From positions 1 through 34,810 of the forward strand of contig DASRGL010000605.1 in assembly GCA_035651115.1 (NCBI GenBank): a DNA stretch of 34,810 nt. The letters are read 5' to 3'. The position numbers and the translations under genes are program-made. Under the pieces are notes generated by a model. It was not told the origin of the DNA. It did no database searches and saw nothing but the letters and a program-made list of their open reading frames with translations. The stretch is from DASRGL01 sp035651115 (GTDB lineage Bacteria > Armatimonadota > Chthonomonadetes > Chthonomonadales > Chthonomonadaceae). Each line of letters opens with the position of its first letter. Position 1 is the stretch's first letter. Below, in pieces: positions 7,125 through 13,827 of the stretch.

Positions 7125-8297
7125 ATGACCGATCCATCCGCCCAACAGTTCCCCGCCGCCGTCCGAGTCGTCCAGGCGCTTCAGTCACGCATCGCTCAAG
7201 GCAGCTATGCTCCCGGTGCATGGCTTCCGACCGAACGCGAACTGGCACAGGAGTTCGCGGTCAGCCGACCGGTCATCCGGGCCGCTCTCTCCTATCTTAT
7301 CGAACAAGGGCAGATCCACCGCGAGCCGGGGTGTCGTCCGCGCGTCTATACCCCGGAGCCAGAACAGGCCGTGCAAAAGCGCGCGGCTCGGTCCGCCGCG
7401 CCAACCGCACTCAAAACCATCGCGGCAGTCCTTCCGCAGCAGCCAACCTATGCCCTGGCCCAAGCCATCCTGCGCGGAATCAGCCAGGAGCTACAACAGA
7501 AGGAAGCGCCCTTTCGCCTGACCATCTTCGATACGCACATTCCCGCCGCAGAACTGCACGCCGAACGGGGCAAAGCGGCCTTAGAACGCTCTCTTCTGGA
7601 ACAGATCGCCCAGGAAGGGAGCGCGGGTATCATCCTCTGGCACATGACGGGCGCGCTGGCGCTGCCGACCCTGCGCCAGCTTCAAGAACGCGGGCTGCCG
7701 ATGGTGTTTATTGATCGCTATCCCGAAGAATTGGACTGCGACTATGTCGGCGTAGACAATCGGCGCGGTGTCCGCGAAGCGGTGGAGTACCTGATGAAGT
7801 TGGGGCATCGGCGCATCGCCTACCTAACCAATTCCGAGCAGATAACGACGGTGCGGGAACGCAGAGAGGGCTATCGGGAGGCGTTTCTGGCGCAGGGGCT
7901 TTTGCCGCTGCCAGAACTCACTTATGTTAGCCCGATGGAGATCGGGGCGGACATGGGGCCGGCCGCCACGTATCTTCTCTCCTTGCCTGAGCCGCCGACC
8001 GCTGTCGTCGCCGATAACGATCTGCACGCTTTCGCCTTCATTCGGGAGGCGCAGAAGCGCGGCTGGCGCGTGCCGGAAGACATTAGCGTTATCGGGTTCG
8101 ACGACATAGAAAGCTATTCGCCCCATCCAGCGACTCTCACCACCGTCCATCAGCCTTTCTACCAGATCGGGCAGCGCGCTACCGATCTGTTGCTGCGGCG
8201 TCTGGCCGCTTCCGGCTCTTCCAAAACCAGGGTCTATCAGCATGTCGTCCTCGCTACCTCCCTGGTCATCCGCTCGACATGCAGGCCGCTGGAATAG
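7125..8297 (+). CDS. GntR-type HTH / LacI-type ligand-binding transcriptional regulator
   Basis: Cytoplasmic regulator of 390 residues. Residues 8-75 form a GntR winged helix-turn-helix (RVVQALQSRIAQGSYAPGAW, LPTERELAQEFAVSRPVIRA). Residues from about 90 to the end form a LacI/periplasmic-binding-protein sugar sensor: DYVGVDNRRGVREAVEYLMK, LGHRRIAYLTN, PTAVVADNDLHAFAF and the end motif ISVIGFDDIESYSPHPATL, TTVHQPFYQIG. This GntR-LacI architecture (AraR-like) usually senses a sugar or glycoside. The ATG at 7125 has AGGAAA about 10 bases upstream. A strong promoter with an overlapping palindrome precedes it. The next gene, 316 bases downstream, is a pseudopilin, so the target operon is not evident. 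Confidence 0.9.
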   Translation: MTDPSAQQFPAAVRVVQALQSRIAQGSYAPGAWLPTERELAQEFAVSRPVIRAALSYLIEQGQIHREPGCRPRVYTPEPEQAVQKRAARSAAPTALKTIAAVLPQQPTYALAQAILRGISQELQQKEAPFRLTIFDTHIPAAELHAERGKAALERSLLEQIAQEGSAGIILWHMTGALALPTLRQLQERGLPMVFIDRYPEELDCDYVGVDNRRGVREAVEYLMKLGHRRIAYLTNSEQITTVRERREGYREAFLAQGLLPLPELTYVSPMEIGADMGPAATYLLSLPEPPTAVVADNDLHAFAFIREAQKRGWRVPEDISVIGFDDIESYSPHPATLTTVHQPFYQIGQRATDLLLRRLAASGSSKTRVYQHVVLATSLVIRSTCRPLE

Positions 8298-8414
8298 AGA
8301 AGCCTCGCCGGAGAGGAACCTGACTGTCTCGCCGCGCTGTCGGACACGGAACAGGTCTACTGAATAAAACCGTCACTGAGCTTGAACCGAACTGACAAGA
8401 AAGGAGTAGCTTAA

Positions 8415-8542
8415 GGTGTCTATGCCTATTTGGCAAGATTGCCGGGGCGTAAGGGCATCACAGAGGCCAACACCAGGCAATGCGCGGGAATAGCCGTAGA
8501 CACTCTTCGCAAAAAAACAGAGTGTACCTACCGAGAGTGTCT
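8415..8542 (+). promoter_or_regulatory. Candidate structured leader RNA with competing helices (pseudopilin 1)
   Basis: 8415-8431 pairs with 8488-8504 over 17 positions with one C-C mismatch and three G-U pairs, closing a 56-base domain that begins with a stacked hairpin (GGCAA-GA-TTGCC, 8432-8443). The closing strand overlaps two alternative partners: 8500-8506 with 8519-8525 (7 bp, extendable by GTAG/CTAC across a 2-base bulge), and 8498-8506 with 8534-8542 (9 bp perfect). This arrangement of a closed domain and competing downstream helices is what riboswitches and attenuators look like. A 25-codon ORF (GTG 8416 to TAG 8491-8493) preceded by AAAGGAG (8399-8405) coincides with the domain and could be a leader peptide. 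I match it to no known class. Confidence 0.5.
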
Positions 8543-8613
8543 TGTGTTTATCGAGGCGGCACGAAAGCCCCAACGCTGACAAAAACGAACCAACAGAAAC
8601 AAAGGAGTTTGTC

Positions 8614-9423
8614 ATGAAACGAACTAAATTCTTCGCTTTCACACTTATCGAACTGCTCGTCGTCATCGCCATTATCGCGATCCTGGCAGCTATTCTCTTC
8701 CCAGTTTTTGCGCAGGCACGCGAAAAAGCTCGCACTGTCAGTTGCCTGAGCAACATGAAGCAGTCCACGCTGGGCCTGGTGATGTATGTGCAGGACTACG
8801 ATGAGACGTTCCCGGCAGGCCGCATCTTTACGGACCCTCCCACCAACTTCTATCACACCACCTGGCGCGCTGTCTACCAACCCTATGTCAAAAACGACCG
8901 GATCATGCTCTGTCCCTCTGCGCCCTGGGCGCGCAACGAGTTCGACTGGATGCTTGCGGGCAATGGGGATGACGGTTGCCTCCAGGACGGCCTGATGACG
9001 CGCGAAGACTGGCAGAACAATAACTTCCACAGCCGTAACAATCTGGCGATGAACGGCGACGTGTTCAATGTCGATTCGCGCAATCCGAAGCCGTTGGCCT
9101 GGATCGAAAAGCCTGCCGAACTGCTCCTGCTGGTCGAATCGCGCGACTTCTGGCCCGATCTGGGGACATGGACGATCGAATGGAACTATGATCGCGATGG
9201 CGGCAGCCTCCCCTTCTGGCACAACAAAGGCGGCAACTGGGGCTTTACAGACGGCCACGCGAAATTCATGCGCCTTGCCGCAACGCTGTCTCCGACCTTC
9301 CTCTGGTACAACAGCGTGCGCGCCGATATCAATGACCGGGGGCCGGTCAGCGGTTGTGACGCTTCCACAGATCAGGCCTATATCGGTTGCCTAGAAAGAA
9401 AGATCCCCCCTGCCTATAAGTAG
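8614..9423 (+). CDS. DUF1559-type prepilin-like protein (pseudopilin), 269 aa
   Basis: Type IV pilin-like exported protein. Residues 8-32 hold the class III prepilin signal AFTLIELLVVIAIIAILAA, with Glu at mature position 5 (residue 13) and Ala instead of Gly at -1 of the cleavage site. The following QAREKART...CLSNMKQ is the hallmark of the DUF1559/SBP_bac_10-like pseudopilins multiplied in Armatimonadota and Planctomycetes. The C-terminus has the usual H-X9-DGHA box (HNKGGNWGFTDGHAKFM). The start is ATG 8614, with AAAGGAG six bases upstream; an in-frame earlier start at 8542 lacks this and would bury the signal. A structured leader precedes it, and a 51-residue membrane protein follows. Role probably a surface filament or secretion pseudopilus; no specific function known. 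Confidence 0.9.
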   Translation: MKRTKFFAFTLIELLVVIAIIAILAAILFPVFAQAREKARTVSCLSNMKQSTLGLVMYVQDYDETFPAGRIFTDPPTNFYHTTWRAVYQPYVKNDRIMLCPSAPWARNEFDWMLAGNGDDGCLQDGLMTREDWQNNNFHSRNNLAMNGDVFNVDSRNPKPLAWIEKPAELLLLVESRDFWPDLGTWTIEWNYDRDGGSLPFWHNKGGNWGFTDGHAKFMRLAATLSPTFLWYNSVRADINDRGPVSGCDASTDQAYIGCLERKIPPAYK

Positions 9424-9450
9424 CCTGCAGGCACGGCTAAGAACGCCTAG

Positions 9451-9500
9451 CAGAACCTCCCCTACTCTCTCCTTCGGAAGGGGGCTAGGGAAGGGTTCTG
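9451..9500. repeat. Palindromic repeat unit between pseudopilin and small membrane gene
   Basis: Ends CAGAACC (9451-9457) and GGTTCTG (9494-9500) are perfect inverted repeats enclosing a C-rich hairpin around CCTTCGGAAGG. It belongs to the window-wide family and may act as a partial terminator after the pseudopilin gene. Confidence 0.6.
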
Positions 9501-9520
9501 TTAAGCAAGGAAGGAAGGCA

Positions 9521-9676
9521 ATGAAGCAACAGATCAGTGGCCCGGTTGCGGGCGTCATCCTGGCATTGGTGCTGGTGGTCATCGCATTGATCGGTTATAA
9601 GTATCTCGGCAGCCCACAGCGGGATGTATCCCCACGTGAACAGGTCGAGATGATGAAGCACATGAAGCATCAGTAG
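9521..9676 (+). CDS. 51-residue single-pass membrane protein
   Basis: A short gene preceded by AAGGAAGG, close to the ATG at 9521, and ended by TAG 9674-9676. The product starts MKQQISGPVAG, has one hydrophobic helix (VILALVLVVIALIGY, residues 12-26) and a short polar tail with a Met/His/Lys-rich end (VEMMKHMKHQ). It follows the DUF1559 pseudopilin by 97 bases on the same strand and is probably cotranscribed. The charged N-terminus and helix suggest an inner-membrane protein with the tail outside or in the periplasm. The Met/His tail could bind a metal, but that is only a composition argument. No family is recognised. Strong ribosome-binding site and clean codon frame support it as real. Confidence 0.65.
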   Translation: MKQQISGPVAGVILALVLVVIALIGYKYLGSPQRDVSPREQVEMMKHMKHQ

Positions 9677-9738
9677 CCTAGTAGTCCATCCAGGTAGAAT
9701 CTTTGCATAGCCGCTGACAAACCCTCACTTTTTCCTCG

Positions 9739-9925
9739 GCGGTTCAAACCGCTTCTGGAAAAGCACCAAGTCGGCCAGCGCCGACTCCACTCCCCTTCCC
9801 TTTCGGGTCGCACGGTCTGTCCCGAATCGTTTCGGAATCAGACAGACCGTGCAGTGGGGCTGGGGGTAGGACAGCCTGCGCAGGCAGGCTTTGCCGTTCC
9901 AGACCGGCCTTTTCAGGCCGCGCAC
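9739..9925. repeat. Cluster of intergenic palindromes (fills the 9677-10080 gap)
   Basis: The 404-base gap between convergent genes holds no gene. It contains a chain of hairpins: 9739-9744 with 9747-9752, 9769-9775 with 9780-9786, and a 12-bp perfect stem 9810-9821 with 9841-9852 that has a nested CCGAA/TTCGG hairpin. Then comes 9871-9923, which carries the reverse complement of GCAAAGCCTGCCTGCGCAGG and a CCAGACCGGCCTTTTCAGGC piece, both also found in the element at 17205-17310. It looks like debris of dispersed repeats and may serve as a terminator for both flanking genes. Confidence 0.55.
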
Positions 9926-10080
9926 AAATCCAACCACACTGTTTGTCAATGAACCAGAATCTCAAGGCAGAGGGGCTGCGCTCCAAGAACCAGAGGAAAG
10001 CGAGACCCTGCGCGGAAGCCTATCTTGAGCGCCGCCTGCCGCTTCTTGGCGGATCGGGATGTGGAGGTGCGCAGGCAGGG

Positions 10081-11007
10081 CTACTGGGGCGGATCGGACA
10101 GAGGATAGCGCACAATATGATCGGGATACTGATCCAGACGCGCCCTGCCCCAGCGCAAAAACTTTACATGCCCGTCGTAGTAGATGTAGTTTGCGCCTTC
10201 ATTATGGCGGTTATACTTAATCCACCCCTGATCGGCATAGGGGCCACTGCCCCAACGTACCAGCGCCGCCTCGCCCGCCCAGGTATCGTAATCGTCCTGC
10301 GGTACATAGCCGAACGCGGTATTGTTCGGATCGTTGAGTGCAAGCGAGTTGCGCTCCGAGAACATAATCACGTTAGGGTCTTGTAGGCCGCCGATGACGG
10401 CATCGGTGGCGAATCCGGGCAGCGCGCCCTCGACCGCATAACGGCAGGATTTGTGCGTGAAGATGGAGTTCAAGAGATAACTCCACATCACCCAATGGCT
10501 CTTTTCGGCCTGGCACTGCTCGCCGTGGGGCGCAACATCGCATTCCGTGCCAATCTGGGTGATGCCGCCGTTGTAGTCGGCGATATTGGTGGCGAGAAGC
10601 GGCGATCTCGTTCCCGTATCGGACGGGCAGAACATCAGCTGGCGGCCCTTGATATAGGGCTGGAAGAAGATGGCCCAGGGTTTTTCGGCGTTGCTATTGC
10701 CCTGCCCCCCACCGATACAACCTTCGGGGCTGGCGGGCAGGCTTTCCACCTGCGTGCCATCATCTAACACCCAGCCTTCATGGTGATGATAGAGTGCGCC
10801 GTCGTTATCCTCCATATACATCCGTGCTGCCAATCCAAGCTGTCTTTCGTTGGAGAGACAGGCGGACTGGCGAGCGGCTTCGCGCGCTCTGGAAAAAACA
10901 GGAAACAGAATCGCTGCCAGGATAGCTATAATTGCTATAACGACGAGCAGTTCAATGAGAGTGAAACCGGGACAACGGTCGTGGCAAGGCGCGGTAGCGT
11001 GAGGCAT
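10081..11007 (-). CDS. DUF1559-type prepilin-like protein (pseudopilin), 308 aa
   Basis: Second pseudopilin, on the opposite strand to the first. A short basic leader ends in PG and is followed by FTLIELLVVIAIIAILAA (from residue 15), a canonical prepilin peptidase site with Glu at +5. SRAREAARQSACLSNERQLG continues the family signature. The body contains Cys-containing and aromatic-rich segments, and the C-terminal box NEGANYIYYDGHVKFLRWG. The ATG at 11007 has AAGGAG six bases upstream. It has a leader of the same general design as that of the first pseudopilin. It is convergent with the small membrane gene. Likely a surface filament or secretion-apparatus subunit; no substrate or partner is visible. 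The two proteins are clearly paralogous in the first 50 residues but diverge after that. Confidence 0.9.
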   Translation of the reverse strand: MPHATAPCHDRCPGFTLIELLVVIAIIAILAAILFPVFSRAREAARQSACLSNERQLGLAARMYMEDNDGALYHHHEGWVLDDGTQVESLPASPEGCIGGGQGNSNAEKPWAIFFQPYIKGRQLMFCPSDTGTRSPLLATNIADYNGGITQIGTECDVAPHGEQCQAEKSHWVMWSYLLNSIFTHKSCRYAVEGALPGFATDAVIGGLQDPNVIMFSERNSLALNDPNNTAFGYVPQDDYDTWAGEAALVRWGSGPYADQGWIKYNRHNEGANYIYYDGHVKFLRWGRARLDQYPDHIVRYPLSDPPQ

Positions 11008-11032
11008 GGCAATCTCCTTCGTCCGAGGAAGT

Positions 11033-11155
11033 GTGTCACGAACTTTCAGAAAGTGACACGAATATTAACGCCTGAACAAGACGCCATAGTTCCCCAATCG
11101 CCCGCAAATCCGAAATTGTAATCTGGCGGTAACCACTGCGTAACCAGGCGTTAAT
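11033..11155 (-). promoter_or_regulatory. Candidate structured leader RNA (pseudopilin 2)
   Basis: 11145-11155 and 11064-11074 are perfect 11-bp inverted repeats (CAGGCGTTAAT/ATTAACGCCTG) closing a 70-base domain. Directly after it on the minus strand lies a hairpin, 11059-11053 with 11039-11033 (GTGTCAC/GTGACAC), with a nested ACTTTC-A-GAAAGT palindrome in its loop. The start codon follows 26 bases later. Two direct copies of GTAACCA (11129-11135, 11140-11146), spaced one helical turn, could also be protein-binding half sites. The order (closed domain, then hairpin, then start) parallels the leader of the first pseudopilin. Confidence 0.45.
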
Positions 11156-11333
11156 CGCTGCTTTCTGCACTCAGGAGACTCCTTCGTTTGCGGAACGAAA
11201 ACGGCACACAGGGCGGCACAAATCTGTACCGCCCATCTCTATCTTCCTCTGTTTGTAATCTGCGGTAGTTCCCCCGTTGTGAGTTGATGAGCGCGCACTT
11301 CGCGAAGCCTCCACTCGATTGGGGGAGACTGCT

Positions 11334-11367
11334 TCATCTGCGTTCATCTGTGAAAATCTGTGGATTT
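11334..11367. repeat. Dispersed CATCTG-type sequence at the end of the DUF1552 gene
   Basis: TCATCTGCGTTCATCTGTGA and the following AAATCTGTGGATTTTA resemble the 'ATCTGTG/ATCTGCG' repeated words known from intergenic DNA of many environmental bacteria. It lies just before the DUF1552 stop codon. The rest of 11156-11333 shows no gene or clear structure. Confidence 0.4.
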
Positions 11368-12806
11368 TAGGAGGCTTTGGGCGCGACGCCTTTGAAAGAG
11401 GGATCGGCCAGACCGGGCAGTTCGCCATCGCTGTCGCCGAAGCGCGTCACGGGAGCGCCGACGCGCGTGAGCATTCCCTGATAGAGATCGCAGAGCGGCG
11501 TCTTCTCCCGGTAGGTCAGATGCCGCCCGGTTGCCAGCGTGCCGCCGCCACGCCCGGCCAGAACGATGGGCAGGTTGTAGGGGCTATGCGCGTTGCCGTC
11601 GCGCATCCCGCCGCCGAACAGCACCATCGCGTTATCCAGCAGCGTGCCTTCGCCCTCTTTGATCGCCTTCATCTTCTCCAGCATATAGGCGTACTGCTGC
11701 ACGTGCCAGATGTTGATGCGCTTGTACTCTTCTAACTTGGCTTTCTCGCCCTGATGGTGCGAGATCTCATGATGGCTGCCGCTGACGCCGGGGAGGAACG
11801 AGAAGTTGCGCCCGCTGACCTCGTTGCCGAACATGAACGTGGCGATGCGGGTCGAGTCGGTCCAGAAGCCGAGAACCATGATGTCGAGCATCAGGCGTAC
11901 CTGCCCGGTATGGTCTATGCCGCGCTCGCGGATTTTCGCCGGGTCCTGATAGTAGTCCTTGATCTGCCCGCCCAGCCTCTCGATCTCTTTGCGCGCGAGA
12001 GGATCGCCCTCATACTCGGCGGCGCGGCGGGCGGCGTCGAAGGCGATGCGCTTCTCCACCGAGCGCACCGCCTCGAAATACTCGTCCAGCTTGCGCCGAT
12101 CCGCCTGCCCCACCTTTGCCTTCAGTCCCTTCGCGTCTTCCATGACGGCGTCCAGCACGCTGGTATCGTTATGGGAGACGCCTTTGCCCTTCGCGACATT
12201 CGAGCGGAACAGGCGATCAAAGGCAAGCTGCGGGTTGATTTCGCGGGTCACGGGCGTCGTCGGCGTGTTCCAGGAGATATGGGAGCCGTAGAGCGCGGTG
12301 TAGCCGACGTTGGTATCTACGTAGGTCGTGGGCGGTTCGACGCTGAGTTCGAGCGAGGGAAGGGGGGTCTGGTTGCCGATGTGCAGCGCGGCCAGTTGAT
12401 CCATGGAGATGCCGCCGCAGCGCAGGTCGCTGCCGGTCGTCTTGGTGATGTGCGTGCCGGTCAGGAAGGGCGCGACTTTGACATAGTGGCCGTCGCCCTC
12501 GATGCTCTGCTTGTTCATTAGCTGCGACAGCACCAGGATTTCGGACTGGACGCTTGCCAGGGGGGCGAGAATGGGCGAGAGCGTGAAGTCGCTGCCGACG
12601 CCCTGCGGCGTCCAGGCGTCCGGGTGGACGCCGTTCGGGAAGTAGAGGACGGCCATTCGGACGGGCGGCTTGTTCGGTCGGCCCCTCCGGGCGCCGGCTC
12701 CGAGCGCCGCCAGCGGCTCCATCGCTTCCAGCAGGGGCAGACACATCGTCACGCCCAGACCCTTCAGTACAGCACGCCGTGATATTCGCCAGGATTCTCG
12801 TGCCAC
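11367..12806 (-). CDS. DUF1552 Tat-exported protein, 479 aa
   Basis: Residues 8-35 form a twin-arginine signal (ISRRAVLKGLGVTMCLPLLE), followed by the DUF1552 body: PVRMAVLYFPNGVHPDAW, SQLMNKQSIEGDGHYVKVAP, FLTG, ISMDQLAA, LPSLELSVE, and the C-terminal MVLFGGGMRDGNAHSPYNLP with LAGRGGG. These match the sulfatase-like DUF1552/DUF1501 group common in Planctomycetes and Armatimonadota. In those phyla it usually sits beside a DUF1587/1588/1592/1595/PSD1 cytochrome-like gene; no such partner is here. The start is GTG 12806, with GGGAG seven bases upstream. A MITE-like element lies just beyond the ribosome-binding site. Function is unknown; periplasmic location is likely from the Tat signal. Confidence 0.9.
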   Translation of the reverse strand: MARESWRISRRAVLKGLGVTMCLPLLEAMEPLAALGAGARRGRPNKPPVRMAVLYFPNGVHPDAWTPQGVGSDFTLSPILAPLASVQSEILVLSQLMNKQSIEGDGHYVKVAPFLTGTHITKTTGSDLRCGGISMDQLAALHIGNQTPLPSLELSVEPPTTYVDTNVGYTALYGSHISWNTPTTPVTREINPQLAFDRLFRSNVAKGKGVSHNDTSVLDAVMEDAKGLKAKVGQADRRKLDEYFEAVRSVEKRIAFDAARRAAEYEGDPLARKEIERLGGQIKDYYQDPAKIRERGIDHTGQVRLMLDIMVLGFWTDSTRIATFMFGNEVSGRNFSFLPGVSGSHHEISHHQGEKAKLEEYKRINIWHVQQYAYMLEKMKAIKEGEGTLLDNAMVLFGGGMRDGNAHSPYNLPIVLAGRGGGTLATGRHLTYREKTPLCDLYQGMLTRVGAPVTRFGDSDGELPGLADPSFKGVAPKAS

Positions 12807-12832
12807 AAGATGACTCCCTTTGCAGAAAATGG

Positions 12833-12914
12833 GGTAGTCCTCCCCAGCCGTGTTGATGTCTCTTATCAGCGACAGGCGGTTCGAGAGGGGGCCCTACCGT
12901 TGGGGAGGACTACC
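12833..12914. mobile_element. 82-bp MITE-like element with 14-bp TIRs and 8-bp target duplication
   Basis: GGTAGTCCTCCCCA (12833-12846) is the exact reverse complement of TGGGGAGGACTACC (12901-12914). Directly outside, GAAAATGG occurs at both 12825-12832 and 12915-12922, an 8-bp direct repeat as made by transposition. The element has no coding capacity, so it would need a transposase in trans. It sits about 5 bases upstream of the ribosome-binding site of the DUF1552 gene, so it forms its 5' leader, and its inner bases can fold further. Each of the two repeats is perfect, which suggests a recent insertion. Confidence 0.75.
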
Positions 12915-12997
12915 GAAAATGGCAAACGCGCGGAAATCCGATGCCTGCCATCTATATTCTACCAGATACGCGGGACTGGTGGAAACCGGTCGTGCGC

Positions 12998-13027
12998 TTG
13001 ACAGGCGGAAAGGCCGAGGGGTATACT
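12998..13027 (+). promoter_or_regulatory. Sigma-70 promoter for accB
   Basis: TTGACA at 12998-13003 and TATACT at 13022-13027 are separated by 18 bases. It is 180 bases upstream of the accB start, in the right orientation, giving a long leader. Confidence 0.65.
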
Positions 13028-13092
13028 CGCTGCACGAACAAGGGCAGACGCCGAGGCGGACCGCCCTTTCTTTTCATCAGATGTTGGGCGGC

Positions 13093-13188
13093 AGGCGTTG
13101 GGCGTTGGAAGAAACCGACGTACCCTTGTCCCGCTTGCGATACAAGGAAGCTGACGGCAACGGTTTTCACGCCTGACGCCCAACGCCT
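13093..13188 (+). promoter_or_regulatory. Long-range stem in the accB leader
   Basis: AGGCGTTGGGCGT (13093-13105) pairs perfectly with ACGCCCAACGCCT (13176-13188), enclosing 70 bases just before the start region of accB. A similar CGCCTGACGC...CAACGCC word lies in the first codons of the MFS gene (29148-29172). It may be a dispersed repeat that folds into a leader structure. Effect on translation is unknown. Confidence 0.4.
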
Positions 13189-13208
13189 ATTTGGAGGACG
13201 TGGGCTGG

Positions 13209-13742
13209 ATGGCGATATTGGGATTTGAGATGGAGGAGATCGCCCAACTCCTGGCGCTGGTCGAATCCCAGCAGTGGGAAGAACTGATCCTGGAAGAAGA
13301 GAGCCGTTACCTGCGCATTCGCGGCCCGCGCACGCAATCGCTCTCGCTGCCTGCCGCGCCGCCGCCCCCCGCCGCGCCTCTGCCGATCACGGCGGAAGTC
13401 TCGGTTGCGGCAGGGCAGAACGGAAAGCAGAAGGCGCTTCCTGCTGCAAAACCTTCTCGCACGGCAAAGGCAGACAAACTCGGCGCGCTGGCTGCCGATC
13501 AGGTCGCGCTGACCGCGCCGATGGTCGGTGTCTTCTATCGGGCGGATAAGCCCGGCGCGTCTCCCTTCATCCAGGTCGGCGACCGGATCACCGTCGGACA
13601 GCCTATCGGAATCATCGAGGCGATGAAGATTTTTTCCGAGATTCCTGCCGAACATGCAGGCATCGTCGTCGCTATTCCCGCCGAAGATGGACAACTCGTA
13701 CAGACCGGCCAGCCGCTGATGATCCTGCAAAAGGCCGAATGA
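13209..13742 (+). CDS. accB: Biotin carboxyl carrier protein of acetyl-CoA carboxylase
   Basis: Cytoplasmic carrier subunit that holds the carboxyl group in the first step of fatty acid synthesis. Residues 1-45 match the AccB N-terminal helix-strand region (MEEIAQLLALVESQQWEELI). A Pro/Ala-rich linker follows (residues 46-90). The biotinyl domain (100-177) has VALTAPMVGVFYRADKPGAS and the biotin site IIEAMKIF, with Lys about residue 140; the thumb-like segment of acetyl-CoA carboxylase is present. I choose ATG 13209 because GGAGG (13193-13197) is 11 bases upstream; ATG 13230 and TTG 13191 are alternatives. In many bacteria accC follows accB; here homoserine dehydrogenase follows instead, so AccC must be elsewhere. 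A promoter and long leader lie upstream. Confidence 0.93.
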   Translation: MAILGFEMEEIAQLLALVESQQWEELILEEESRYLRIRGPRTQSLSLPAAPPPPAAPLPITAEVSVAAGQNGKQKALPAAKPSRTAKADKLGALAADQVALTAPMVGVFYRADKPGASPFIQVGDRITVGQPIGIIEAMKIFSEIPAEHAGIVVAIPAEDGQLVQTGQPLMILQKAE

Positions 13743-13755
13743 CCTCCATCAAAGC

Positions 13756-13791
13756 AAGGAGGAAGCCGTGCTTGATTCATCCTTCCTCCTT
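13756..13791 (+). other. Hairpin between accB and hom
   Basis: AAGGAGGAAG (13756-13765) pairs with CTTCCTCCTT (13782-13791) across a 16-base loop, in the 85-base gap between the two genes. No T-run follows, so it is more likely an attenuating or processing hairpin than a full terminator. Confidence 0.4.
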
Positions 13792-13827
13792 CATCCCTCA
13801 TACTTATCAGAGAGGTAGAGCCACCCC

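Noticed and set aside
8415..8613. Cyclic-di-GMP (GEMM-I), cobalamin or other known riboswitch upstream of pseudopilin 1
   Set aside because: Conserved core words of these classes could not be found; the structure is kept as unclassified.
11171..11428. 85-codon minus frame containing a KIHRFSQMNADEA-like peptide
   Set aside because: It is the translation of the dispersed CATCTG-type sequence and of the DUF1552 3' end; common spurious ORF.
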